Source of the DNA: Epichloe hybrida
Taxonomy: Eukaryota > Ascomycota > Sordariomycetes > Hypocreales > Clavicipitaceae
Assembly (NCBI GenBank): GCA_019022495.1
Contig: JAFEKR010000005.1
Span: forward strand, 2,294,001 to 2,358,000
Reading direction: 5' to 3'
DNA: 64,000 nucleotides
Part shown: in pieces, positions 49,780 to 61,388 of the stretch
Layout: each line of letters opens with the position of its first letter
How positions within the stretch are numbered: position 1 is the stretch's first letter
Notes under the pieces: generated by a model
What the model saw: only the letters and a program-made list of their open reading frames with translations
The model's database searches: none
Told to the model about the DNA's origin: nothing
Program-made: the position numbers and the translations under genes

Positions 49780-50550
49780 CTTATAATAAACCTCTTAAAT
49801 GCCTTATTTAGTAATACCTTTGTAAATGCATTAGTAAGGTTATCACTCCTATTAATTCATCTAATCTCGTAGATCTCTTATTACTTGTATAATTAATAAA
49901 GGGCTATAATATTAATTATAAGACGCTTCTCTTTTATAGTACTAAGCTTAATAAGGTATTTATATAAAGAGTATAAATTAGTATAAATAATAATAGGAAT
50001 TATAGGGAGGTTTAATTAATAGGTAATTAGTCTAAGTGTTATTAAAACCACGTAAGCTATATTAGCACTAGCAACCATACTATAAATCTTAGAGGTAAGC
50101 ATACTTCTTATAATTCTCTTACTCTTAGTAAAGCTATAGTATATAATATTACCTTAGATTATAAAGGTGCTTTCCTTTTAGACTTTACTAGCTAGGATAA
50201 GTATATAGCCTAGTTAGGAAGTAAGGTCTTAGTTATTAGTAAATAATCTATCTATAAATACAAAAAGCTTTACCTTCTTAAGATTAAATAGTATAAACCT
50301 TAATCCTTAGCTTAGATTATTAATTTACTATTAGATTTATTAGTTTAGGCTCTTTATATCTTAAGGTAATAGCTCTTAGTGTTATGTAGTAATAGAGAGG
50401 TTAAAATAGGCTTTAGGTTAGTAGGTTAAAATAGGCTTTAGGTTAGTAGATTAAGGCAATGTATATACCTTAAGCTTGTTGTTTTATATATACCTGTTTT
50501 AAATTAGTTAGCAGGATTAATTAAAGCTTTTCACTCTAGCCCTTTTACCT
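49780..50550 (-). pseudogene. Degraded Copia RNase H and RT end of element I
   Basis: Minus-strand RNase H with LFVFIDRLFTNNQ (near 50270-50230), FTKSKRII (near 50140) and DNLTNAFTKVLLNKAFK (near 49850-49795). At 50399-50450 a 25-bp tandem duplication (unit TTAAAATAGGCTTTAGGTTAG + TAGG) shifts the frame. 49513-49780 is 3' untranslated sequence. Confidence 0.78.
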
Positions 50551-50559
50551 TAGTGTAAT

Positions 50560-50761
50560 TGTGAGAACAGAGGGATAGCTAGGCAAGAGGTATAGGGGCG
50601 TTTGTATATTAACTAAAGCTTGCTAGGTCTAAGTGTGTTATATGTATAAGTTGCTAACTTATAGCTAGTGACTTACTAGTATTACGTAAACCTAGCCCTA
50701 GGGCGTGGTATGCTTACCTAGTGGTACGCTAGCGCGCTAGTGTTATAAGTAAGGCCTTATT
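50560..50761 (-). repeat. 3' LTR of Gypsy E
   Basis: 202 bp. Aligns to the D LTRs with an extra 8 bp in the GCTAGCGCGCTAGTG region (about 50728-50742), otherwise transitions only. The 1.3-kb tail 50762-52060 matches that of D and shows no gene. Confidence 0.92.
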
Positions 50762-52059
50762 ATTACCCCCTTACTTTTAGCTAGGCTTCTAAATAGCTTT
50801 TAGTAAGTACTATATAGCTATTTACTAAGTAGTAGCTATACTAAAATAATAATAAATAATATTAGTGTTTAAGTATAAATTTACCTATAATTCCTTATTA
50901 TATTACTAACTTTTCCCTTTCTTATCTATAGTAAACTTTTCCCTAGATACTATTATATTATTAGTTACTATAACTTTACCTTTACTACTTACCTTATTAT
51001 TAAAATAGAATTAGATAGGGAAAGCGTTAAGAGCATTATTATTATAGCTATCCCTAATATCTATTTAAGAGGATATTTCTATATATATTATCTGCGTATA
51101 GGTTATATAAACTTTAAGAAGAATCCTCTAGCTAAGCCTAATATCCCTTAGATTAACTATTAATTCCTTAGCGTACTAACTACTATTATTAAAGGGAAAT
51201 ATTTAAAGTATTATATTTAGTGTGTTAAATATAGTAATACTTATAAGATAGTAAGTATATTATATTCTTTACTTTTTTAGTCCCTAATTACCTATATCTC
51301 TCTAGGTAATACTAACTATATAAGGGGATTTTCTAGATTTTCTTACTATCCTTAATTAGGTAAAAACTTTAATAAATACCCTAAGTAATTAGGACCCTAA
51401 TAACCTTAATAATTATATATTTTCTAAGGTAACTTACTACAATTTTAGTACCTATTATCTAAACCTTATTTTAGGGTTTAATTATACTAATATAGCTTAT
51501 TATATTTCCTTTAGTTTAACTAGGGCTACTAAGGTTTATTAAGTATATTTTATTATATATTCTCTAGACCTTTGCTTACTCCCTAGGTAAGTTACTTTAG
51601 CTATATATAATTAGTATATTATTTTATACTAGTAACTTTTAGTTACTATATATCCTACCCTTACCCTAGGGATTATAAGTTATTACTTCTTCTTTACTAC
51701 TTATTTACTAACTTTTTATAGCTAAACTATGCTATATATTATAATTCCTAGAGAAGAAAAATAACTTTATAGCTATAATATTATAATCTAGGATTTATAC
51801 CCTAGGGGGTAGTAAAGCACTAGTTTTTCTAGGTAATAGAGGTAGTGGTTTAGGAGGATAAGAGTAAGGATGCTAAGTACCTTCTTTATAATAGTGTTAT
51901 TTTAATATATAAGGGGGTAATTATAGAAGGGTTTTCTATAAGACTTCCTTTCTTATAAGTATCTTTTCTTTTATTATTTAGTAAATAGTTTAATAAGGGT
52001 TTTAATTAGAGTATAATAGTAGCTAATAAGGCTAGGCCTTTTTTATAATTACCTTATCC

Positions 52060-55000
52060 CTTATTACTTATAGCTTACTTATATCTTACTATACTTTCTA
52101 CTTATTTTACTTTAATAAAAAGCTTAAATTATATATTAAGCACCTTCTATATTTTCTAATACTACCTATTAATTATATTTACTTAGCTAGCCTTTCTATT
52201 TTACTAGGTATTTATTACCTTTATATATTTTCCTATAATCCCTAACTTCTTTAACTTTAAACTTATTATTATTATCTTTAAGGTTAGATATTAGTATATT
52301 CTTATCTAGGGTGTCTTCCTAGTAATTCTATAGCTTTAATAGGCTAATATAGAATATATTATATAGTTAGCTATACTTATTAGGTAGCGCTAGTTAGTAT
52401 ACTTATTTACTTATAGTATTAAGTATTTAAAATAGCCTAATAAATCTTAGGTTTAGCTTCTATTTTATATTCTTAAGGCTAATATTCTTTACTAATAGTA
52501 ATACTAAGTCTTCTCTTTTTAAGGTTATTAGCTAATATCTTTAGTTATAGTACTTTACCTATGCTTTAGTAGCCCTTACCTAGTTATATACTAATTTCTC
52601 CCTAATCTTATATAGCTTTTTAATATATATATAAGCCTCTAGAACCTCCTTCTCTATACTCTTACCCTTAAGAGTAAGGTAAAACTTAGGTAAATAGCCT
52701 ATAAGAGTATAGTTAAGGGAGTAGCGTATTATCCTATTAATAGTATTATTATATATAAATTAGGCTATTAGGAGTAGCTTTAGCTATAGTTATTAGTTCT
52801 TTTTAATAAAATATTATAAGTAATACTTAAGTTTCTAATTTATTCTTTTTATTTACCTATTAGTTTAGGGGTAAAATACTATTAAAAGCCTTTACTTTAT
52901 ATATAACTAGTAATATACCTCTAACTAGAATTAGCTTATAAATACTAACCCTTTATTAGATATAATACCCTCTAGCGCTCTAAATTATAGCTTAATCTCC
53001 TTATAAAATAACTTTATTAATTTAGGTATATTAATTATAGTCTTTATAGAAAGGAAGATAAAGTACTTAGTAAATTAGTCTATAATTACTAGGATTATAT
53101 TAGTTTCTTACTTACCTAGCTATACTAGTAGTAAACTTATAATAAAGTCTATTAAGATCTTTACCTATAGTTACCTTAGTATTAGTAGTAATTTAAGGCT
53201 TCTATAAGGGTAATACTATCTAGCTACTATATACTAGTATACTCTATAGCTAGATATATAGTCTAAAATAGCTTTACTTATTACTAGTTACTAATAGTAA
53301 TATTTTAGTAGCTTAAGAGTGTATTTAGTTCTAAAGTAACTTACTAATAAATTATTATAGTATAGCTATAGAAGCTTTTATTATAAGATAAGCTCCTATA
53401 GAATAACTACTTAGTCTTTATATATTAGAAGGCCCCTTATACTATATAATTATAAACTAGCTTTTCCCCTCCCTTTTACTTAGGAGTTAACCTTACCTCT
53501 ATGCTTTTATAAATCTAGATCTTAGTCCTATGCCTTCTATAGTAATTACACTAATAGTTTATTTACTATAGATTAGTAAGGATTTAGTAATATAATAGCC
53601 CCCTAAATTACTTATACTATACTAATATCTTAAATATATACTACCTTCTCCTTAAAATCACCCTTATTTAGTAAACCTATTACTAAATCCATAGTAGCTA
53701 ACTAGCCTTCCACCTAGGCTACTCTTACCTTAGTAGGTTCTAAGACTAGCGTTACGCTATAACTTCTTTAATATATTAGTACTTCTTTTTTTACTATATA
53801 GATATTTACTATCTTCCTTTAAAGTTCTAGTAGGAGCGCCCTATTTAATATAGGTTTACCCTTATAATTAGACCTTCTTAATAGTATATCTATAAGGTTA
53901 CTCTTCCCTAGTCTATACTTAATTATAAAATAAAAAGAGTAAAGAAATATATACTATTATACTTATCTTCTATTTAGCTTCTACTACCTTATAAAGGTCT
54001 ATAGGTTATAATAGTCTAATAGGACCTCTATAGGTATCTCTATATCTTTAATATAATATTACTAGTATTTAAATAACTTTACTATAGTAAGTAGCTCTTA
54101 ATTAGCTATACTATAGTTATATTTAGTATCTATAAACTTCCTTAACTAAAAGGCTACTAAATACTCATAGCCCTTATTATCTTACTAAGATAGGATTCCT
54201 ATTATTATAAAAATTAAGGTATTTATCTTAATATACACTACCTAACTTAGGTTATAGTATTAGAGTAAAGGCGCTTACTAAAAGGTATCTTTTAGCTAGT
54301 TAAATACTAACTACTCCTTTTCTTTAAATATAAACCTCCTAGTCTAGATATTATTTTAACTACCTTTTATTAATATATAAAGAGATACTATAATCCTAGA
54401 GTATTTATAGATAAATTATTAGTAAAAGTTATAAAACCTAAGAAATAACTATATATTCTTAAAACTTATTAGCTTCTTCTATTCTTTAATTATATTAACC
54501 TAGTAAGTATTTATTAATATTTTATTAATAAAGAGAATAAACCCTAGGAATTTTACTAATTCCTTATAAAAGAGTACTTAGAGAGTTTTATATATAACTT
54601 TACTAACCTTATATATTTAAGAACTTACTTAATATATTTAGTATACTTCTCCTTTATCTTAGAGAAGATTAAGATATTATCTAAATATACTATATAAATA
54701 GTATTAACTAGCTTATATAATACCTTATAGATATAACTCTAGAAAGTAGCTAGGGTATTTATTAACCTAAAAGGCATTATAAGGTACTTATAGTGCCTAT
54801 AATATATATAAAAAGCTATTTTCTATTTATTACCCTTTTTAATATAAATTTAGTAGTACGTGTCCTTAATATTAATCTTAGAAAAGAAATAGGCCCCTTA
54901 ATATTAATTAAGAATTTTTAAAATTAAGGGGAGAGCGTAGTAATTCTTCTATATTACCTTATTAAGCCCTTAATAGTTAATATATAGCTATAGTATTCTA

Positions 55001-55760
55001 TCCTTCTTTAGTATAAATAAAATAGGCGCGCTTACTAGGCTCTTTAAGGGTTTTATCTAGCCTTTCTTTAAGTTATTATTAATATATTCCTAGAGCTCTC
55101 TAAGTTTACTTTAGGAGAGAGAATAGATTAGTTTATATAGGGGTATAGCTCCTAGTATAAGATTAATTATATAGTTAGTTAACTTCTTTAATAAGAGGCT
55201 CCTTACCTTATCTAATATAAACATATCTTTAAATTTATATAGTTTCTCTAGGATATCTTTAATAGTTCTATATACTTTTACTTTCTTTTTATCTTTAAGA
55301 GGGATAAACTTATCTTCTATTATACTTATAATAGTATATATAATTATCTTATTATATATTACCTTTATAAACTTACAAGGAGTTAGTAGTAAAAAGGCTA
55401 CCTTTCTCTTTTTAAACTACTATTCTTATAAGTATAAGTAAAGATATATATATTCTTCTATAAGTATGTATATTCTAATTAATATAGGGCTTCCCTTTAC
55501 TCTTAGGTCCTTATTAATAGCTATATATAGTAACTTAAGGTCTTTCTCTTTACCTTATAAATCTTTAATTAAAATAGGTACCTTATAGATACTATATTAG
55601 GGGACTATTAGAGCCCTTACTACCTTTAAGATAGGTGCTATAGCCTTAGCCTAATTAAGCTTATAAGTCTATATAAATTAGGCGCTTATAATATTAATCT
55701 TAGTGTAACTATTAAGATTTACTACTATTTTAATATCTTTATGCCTATAAATAGTAACTA
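52060..55760 (-). pseudogene. Degraded Gypsy pol of element E
   Basis: Collinear with D pol: chromodomain about 52230-52130, integrase 53400-52420, RNase H 54280-53770, RT 55150-54320. The catalytic site reads YLDNILIFS at about 54690-54660, the same Asp-to-Asn change as in D. Many more TAA/TAG codons than D, and no open stretch comparable to D 15400-15648. Confidence 0.85.
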
Positions 55761-56029
55761 GTGTATAGAATTAGTATTCTACTAGTACCCTAGTATTTAA
55801 GGTAAAGGTAAGGGCTTTTACTTTTACCTCTAGGAGTTTTCCTAACCTTCTTATTAGTCTTTCCTTAGCTTATTATAATTATAAAAGAAATACTTTATAC
55901 TACTATAGTTATAGTACTATTTTCTTCCTTATAGTCTATTATTATTTAGGTAAGTAACTAAGGTCTTTTCCTTATCCTTATTCTTATCTCTTTAGTCCTT
56001 ATTTAGCTAATACCCTTATAGGGAGTTAT

Positions 56030-56895
56030 ATCTTTAGTATTAAGCTACCTTATATAGCCCCTTCTCTTCTAAATTATTTAGCTTTTACTTATTCTTTAAT
56101 ATTACCTCCTAGAATTACTAGGTAAGTTATATAATATCTTCTTATATTAGACTAGTAATATCTATATATAGGTTAATATAATCTTATAAGTTAGGAAGTA
56201 ATTTTATAAAGAATATAAGAGTATAAGTCTTTTCTAGAGCTTATTCTAGGTGTTTCTCTAGTAAATCTAAGTAAATACTAAACTTAATAGGACTCTAGCC
56301 CTCCTTTTACTTTATATTTTCTAGCTTTATAGCTATTTATATATTATAACTTATAGAGTCTTTAAGTAATATAAGGGTCTAGTCTTAAAACTTATCCTAG
56401 TTATCCTTAGGATAATCCTAACTATTAGCTAGTTATTCTTTAATATATTAGTTCTATCTAGCCTAATAGTTTATATATATATAGTTAAGTATAAAGAGAA
56501 TCTTTTAGTTATCCTAGTATTACTTCTTCTTTACCCCCTTAAAGGTATAGTTAAGGTTATTAAGCTATATCTTATGCTTTTATAGGTTTATAAGGTATTA
56601 GAGTTTTATAATATTTTAGACCTTAATTTCTTAGCTACTAAGGCTTAAGGATAAACTATCCTTTTAGCCCCTTTTTACTAGTCCTTTATAAGATTATATT
56701 AAGTTAGTAAGCTTCTTTTCTTAATCCTATAGTTTCTTAAGTTACTTAAGCTAGGTAATTTGCTCCCTAACCACTACCTTTTTTACTACTATAGTAAAGG
56801 GTATAGCTTTAGATAGGGTTATAAAATATAGTATATCCTTAGCTATAGTATTACTATTATCTAGCTAGTCCTAAGTAATACGTAGTATAGTTCTA
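56030..56895 (-). pseudogene. Degraded Gypsy gag of element E
   Basis: Corresponds to D 16320-17182 and reads the same gag core (LNYIYTNY near 56480-56450) with more stops. It ends at LTR J. Confidence 0.68.
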
Positions 56896-57164
56896 TGTCA
56901 CGACTATGGTGGGAGAGATATAAACGAAGTGAAGGCTAAGGTTCTTAGTTATAGCTAGGGAGCTACTACTTAGGGGTAAGTGTATAAAGGTCTTAAACTC
57001 TAACCTTTTATATCTCTTATAGGTAGTCCTTATCTAAATACCCTACTACATGCATATAGCTATCTAGCAGCTACTTAGTTATTTACGCAGGCTAAGGCTT
57101 ACCTAAGGGCTCTATTATATAACTATCCTATCCATAACTCCTTAGCCTCTATGCTCCTAACATA
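56896..57164 (-). repeat. Isolated LTR J of another retrotransposon
   Basis: About 269 bp from TGTCACGACTATGGTGGG to GCTCCTAACA. It starts exactly where Gypsy E stops. The next bases on the right (TACTACCCCCTTAATA) are, on the minus strand, a G-rich tract followed by the LTR start, so I read it as the 3' LTR of a minus-strand element whose body is missing or very short (to about 57270). TGTCACGAC starts are familiar from fungal Gypsy LTRs. No partner LTR in the window. Confidence 0.65.
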
Positions 57165-57717
57165 CTACCCCCTTAATATATAATCATTCTTAATTATAAA
57201 GAGCTACTTAGCTAATATATGTTTACTACACATAACCTATAGTAATGTCTATATTACTAGCTATACTATTGATTTTTAATTTTTTTTGGGGTCATTGGCT
57301 GTGGCTAATGCATCTAATTTTCAAGGAACCAAAATAATTACTAGCAATACCCAGCTAGTGCCACATGTAACAACTAAATTCAATAATCACTATAGTGTTA
57401 GGTAAAACATAAAAGGAATAAGCTTTAAGCTACAAATTTAGGGGCTAAAAAGTTAATATAAAGTTTACAATAAACTTTATGGCTGCGATTACGTAAGAGT
57501 TATAATTCGCGACCGTAGTTAAACTTAAATCTATTTAAGTTTTACTTATAGTATAAATTAATATAATTCCCCCTTCCTTTGCGACCGTGTTTGTTCTATC
57601 TCTCTATATCTCTTCTATCTTATAACTTATTCTTTAAAGCTCTAAGGCAAACTTGAACCCTAAAAAAACATAACTCATCCTCACTTGACTCCACTCCAAT
57701 TCGCTTTAAATCCACAG
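57165..57717. other. Non-coding stretch upstream of a gene-like frame
   Basis: The first 100 bp are AT-rich remains next to LTR J. From about 57275 the composition is less RIP-like, with CpA/TpG retained (GGGGTCATTGGCTGTGGC, CTAGTGCCACATGTAACAAC), ending in a pyrimidine-rich stretch (57570-57710). It would suit a promoter and 5' UTR for the frame at 57773. No gene inside. Confidence 0.5.
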
Positions 57718-57763
57718 GTAGGTCAAGGGCTACTTATCAACCAATTGACGACTAACTAATCAG
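57718..57763 (+). other. Putative 46-bp spliceosomal intron
   Basis: Donor GTAGGT at 57718-57723, a branch-like CTAACT at 57752-57757 and acceptor CAG at 57761-57763, closely matching the fungal intron pattern. It lies 9 bp before the ATG at 57773, so it would be a 5' UTR intron, or an intron in a gene whose first exon I cannot place. Confidence 0.5.
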
Positions 57764-57772
57764 AAAAATAGT

Positions 57773-59212
57773 ATGGCTAAGGGTAACCACAAGCCAGGGG
57801 CTATAACCACTAGGCTACAGAACCTAATAACTAGCTATACTATTAGTATATAGTATTACATCCGCTTTAAATAATAAGGTAAATATTATTAGGACCTAGG
57901 TAATCCTTCTTATAACATCTGGATTATAGATAGCTACACACTCGCTGCTTTATTACCTCTAATATACATACCTTTATTTAATAAGTTATTAGCGCTAAGT
58001 AAGTAAACTATCTATATTAAGTTTTATAATTAGGTTAAATAGACAGGGTAACGCGCGCTATTTAAAACAAATAACTTCTTATCTAATATTAGGAATATTA
58101 TATTAATATCGCTAGGAGTTCGCAGCTAGCGTGCGTACCTACTAGTAGTAGCTATAACTATAAATATTATAATTCCTAGATTAGCTATATATAGCGCGTA
58201 AATTACTTAGGGGTCTAGGGCTAATATAAAAGAGGCTTACTTTCCTTTACTTCTATACACTTTTCTTCCCTTTATATCCTCCCTTAGTATTATAAGTTAC
58301 CCTTACCTATAAGCTAGTAGCTTTATAGCTTCTCTTATATATATTATTTACGCTAGTTAGCTCTATAGATGGCTATTACTAGTACTCCTACTACTGAGTC
58401 AAAAGGGAAAACCCTATACTAGGAAGAAAAACCCCCTTGCGTCTGTGTACGGGCCGGCGCCGGCCCTGTGACAGGTCTGCGCCGCTTGGTGTGTTTCCTG
58501 TCGTGGGTGTTTGTTGCCAGCTTACGCTAGCCTTATCCCGTTGAAAAGAAAAAAGAAAGGAAAAGAAAGGAAAAATGTGTGGAATGAGCTATAGCTTCTC
58601 TTATAGTAATTACTAATATCCTATAGCATTACTTTATTACTTATATTTATCCTTATTTAAAACATCTAAATCCTCTTAAATACTAAAATATTAGTAGCTT
58701 ACCTTCTACCTATAAGTTTCTTATAGTATATTACTACTAACTTACTAGTAGTTAATAATATCTTTAATATAAGTAACTACTTTACTACTACTACCTCCTT
58801 CTATTTTAAAGACTCCTATAACATCCCCTTTAAAGTCTTCTAGTAAGAAATATTTAGCTTCTAAAATTTCTATATAAGTATAATATCTAGGTCCCCCTAG
58901 CGCCTACCTTACTAACTTATAGCTAGCAGTGCTAGTAAAATAAAAATTCCCTGTATTTACTATATGTAGTAAGTTATAATATAGGCTATTACACCTAAAG
59001 ATAGCAATAGTGCAAAGCTATAATATATTATTAAGGGTAAATCTATCCTAACCTAATATACTAATTCTCTAAGTATAACTTTACTACTATCTTACTATAT
59101 ATTACTCCTAACTTACGTAAATAACTTAATAAAATACGCCTATTATGCATGTAATAATAAGGACTACGCTAGGGTTTATCCTCCCTTTCCTACTACTAAT
59201 ACATATACTAAC
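57773..59212 (+). pseudogene. Unrecognised degraded gene, 5' part, interrupted by hAT-like M
   Basis: Frame from ATG (57773) beginning MAKGNHKPGAITTRLQNLIT, 480 codons up to M. Except for one TGA at 58468-58470 inside the GC island, stops are TAA/TAG, many of which would be Gln before RIP. I do not recognise a domain. Readable parts include a basic run KRKKKGKERKNVWNEL (about 58543-58590) and CAAWCVSCRGC (about 58477-58509), a Cys cluster. It could be a gene of an unknown mobile element or a captured host gene. TGA is rare in RIP-mutated DNA anyway, so lack of TGA is weak evidence. Confidence 0.4.
58431..58556. other. GC-rich island with 16-bp palindrome
   Basis: About 125 bp strikingly richer in G+C and CpG than the surrounding sequence, with the perfect palindrome GGGCCGGCGCCGGCCC at 58451-58466. 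It lies inside the frame at 57773-59212. It is followed by an A/G-rich run (GAAAAGAAAAAAGAAAGG, from 58540). Confidence 0.75.
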
Positions 59213-59410
59213 CAGAGCATTGCAATACAATACAATACATTTGATGTATTGTGTATTGTATTATATTGTATTGACAATACAATACAATACATCCAAAATT
59301 TTATAATATAATACAATATATGTATTATTTGTATTGTTTTGTATTTCTTTTTCTTTTTTTTAGTTTTAAGTAAATTCCTTAATTATAAGGTATATATAGT
59401 TAATATAATA

Positions 59411-59550
59411 GCTTCTAATAGCTTCTAATAGCTTCTAATAGCTTCTAATAGCTTCTAATAGCTTCTAATAGCTTCTAATAGCTTCTAATAGCTTATAATA
59501 GCTTATAATAGCTTATAATAGCTTATAATAGCTTACAATAGCTTATTATA
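59411..59550. repeat. 10-bp minisatellite in M (14 units)
   Basis: Eight units GCTTCTAATA (59411-59490), four GCTTATAATA (59491-59530), then GCTTACAATA and GCTTATTATA-like end units. K has five units of the GCTTATAATA type at 37581-37630. The C/A difference between unit types is a transversion, so not RIP. Confidence 0.95.
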
Positions 59551-59849
59551 ATATATATATTACTTTTATTACTTATATAACTTAAAATATTATTAATGTT
59601 AAAGTTTAATTAAAAATAAATAACTAATAAATTAATATAATATAAATATAAGTATTTATAAGTAAATTACTATAGAAAAAGCTAGACTTTTTAGTTATTT
59701 AGTGTTTAAAGGGTTTTTAAAATATTAATAAAATAAAATTCGTTTCTTTTTTATGTTTTTTAATATTATACTATTTATAATTTTATACTAATAAAAAGTA
59801 AGTCCTAATATAACTATAAGACTTACTTAGGTATATTTCTCTCTTTTAA

Positions 59850-60200
59850 ACTAAAATTACATAACTAAGTAAAGAGATTACTATATTTATAGTATAACTA
59901 ATGAGACCCACTTTTATATATATGTTTTTTTAGCTAGAATTATATAACTAAGTAAAGAGATAATACTAGGTTTATAGTATAACTAATAGGGCCCACTTTT
60001 AGACCCACTTTTGTATATATGTTTTTTTTTAGCTAGATGTATAAAACTAAGTAAAGAGATAATACTAGGTTGATAGTAAAACTAGTAGGACCCACTTTTA
60101 GACCCACTTTTATATATCCTTCTCTTCTTAGCTAAAGTTATATAACTATAAAAAGGGATTATACTTAGTTTTTAGTATTTAACAAGACTTACTTTTAGAC
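59850..60200. repeat. 98-bp tandem repeat in M
   Basis: Inverse of the K array: units carrying GACCCACTTTTAGACCCACTTT-like blocks near 59908, 59992, 60090 and 60190, each with CTAAGTAAAGAGATAATACTAGG. The rest of M (60200-61250) is AT-rich without a gene. Confidence 0.78.
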
Positions 60201-61388
60201 TTACTTTTAAAAACACTTTATAACTAAGTAAGTAAGCTAAAAGTAGTATAAATAATTAAACTTACTTTTAAAGCTTATTTATTTATTTACTTAATATTAA
60301 AAAAAATAGTATATATATTATAATTATTCTTTATATAATATTTTAACCTTTCTTTATAAACTTTTCCTAGGTTTTTTCCTTCTCTTTTAGTTTAAAAAAG
60401 GTTAAAAGCTAATATAATTTATTATAATTATAATAAAATAGCTTAATAGTAAAAGAAGTATTTATTAAATAAGTGTTAATTTTCTCTTTATAATAAATTC
60501 CTTATATATATAAGTATATTTTTATTAGAGTTTTAATCTTATTTATTTAGAATTATAAATTATTTCTTTAAGGTAAATATTATATTTAAAGCAAAAATAC
60601 TATATTAAAATGCATAGTAAATCCTATAAAAAAGCTAGAAAGATAGGATAACCTTTAAAATATAAAGAATAAATATTACTATAAGTTAAGTTTAGATAAT
60701 ACTATTTATAGCTACCCTATATATATATATAGCTTAATAGTCTAAATTAGCTAAAACTTTATAATTCTATAACTAAATACCTAAATAGTATAGAAATTTA
60801 AGGATATCTTAATTAGATTACATTAAAAATCTACTATATAATAAGTATATATACTACCTTACCTTTTTAATAATATATTGTATTGTATTGTATTGCATTG
60901 TAATGTATTGTATTGTATTGTAATGTTTTGTATTGTATTGTATTATAATGTATTTTTATAAAATAAATAATTATAATAAATTATAGAAAATAGATATAAG
61001 CATAGGAAGACCCTTAATAGATTAAGAAAAAAGCATTCTTAAAAATAGATATAAAAGAATATTACTAAGATATTATATATCTAAAATAAGCTTACTTTTC
61101 TAAATAAGCTAAAACTTTATAGATTTTTAAATAAATAACTAAATTATATATAAGAATAAGGATACTATAATTAGATTACTTAAAAAAACTTCTATATAAT
61201 AAATTTATATAATACCCCACTTTTAATTTTCCCTAATAATACATTGTATTGTATGTATTGTATTGTATTGTATTGTATTTTTAATACAATTCAATACATA
61301 ATACAATACATAGGGCAATACAATACAATACAATACATCGAAGGGCCAAAAAATACAATACAATACAATACAACAATGCTCTGCTAAC

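Larger units (their letters stand above)
49217..50559 (-). mobile_element. Copia retrotransposon I, 3' end only, cut by Gypsy E
   Basis: Minus-strand 3' LTR (49217-49512), polypurine-like tract (AAAGAGAGAGAGTTTCTAG, 49531-49513) and RNase H plus the end of RT, stopping at 50559 where Gypsy E is inserted. The RNase H resembles family alpha but the LTR is unrelated to the alpha LTR. The remainder of I beyond E is not found in the window. Confidence 0.82.
50560..56895 (-). mobile_element. Ty3/Gypsy chromovirus E, heavily mutated, 5' truncated
   Basis: Second copy of the D family in the same orientation, offset by about 39.7 kb. The left (3') LTR is present. The match to D runs to about D position 17182 and stops at 56895, where LTR J begins. 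The 5' LTR and the last 65 bp of leader are absent. A possible left target duplication is GTAAT (50555-50559); no right flank is available. Nearly every difference from D is a transition toward A/T. Confidence 0.9.
59213..61383. mobile_element. hAT-like TIR element M (inverted copy of K, without an LTR insert)
   Basis: 2171 bp between CAGAGCATTG (59213-59222) and CAATGCTCTG (61374-61383), the same 10-bp TIRs as K. It aligns in reverse to K's two arms and shows K's empty site before N inserted. The perfect flanking repeat is only 5 bp (CTAAC, 59208-59212 and 61384-61388), unlike the 8 bp of K, so its duplication has either decayed or was different. No transposase frame found. It contains TTGTA arrays at both ends and at 60875-60950, the minisatellite 59411-59550 and the 98-bp array 59850-60200. 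Confidence 0.85.

Noticed and set aside
61240..61383. Tandem TTGTA/TACAA runs considered as telomeric repeats
   Set aside because: They do not match the usual fungal TTAGGG repeat and are bounded by the TIRs of M and K.
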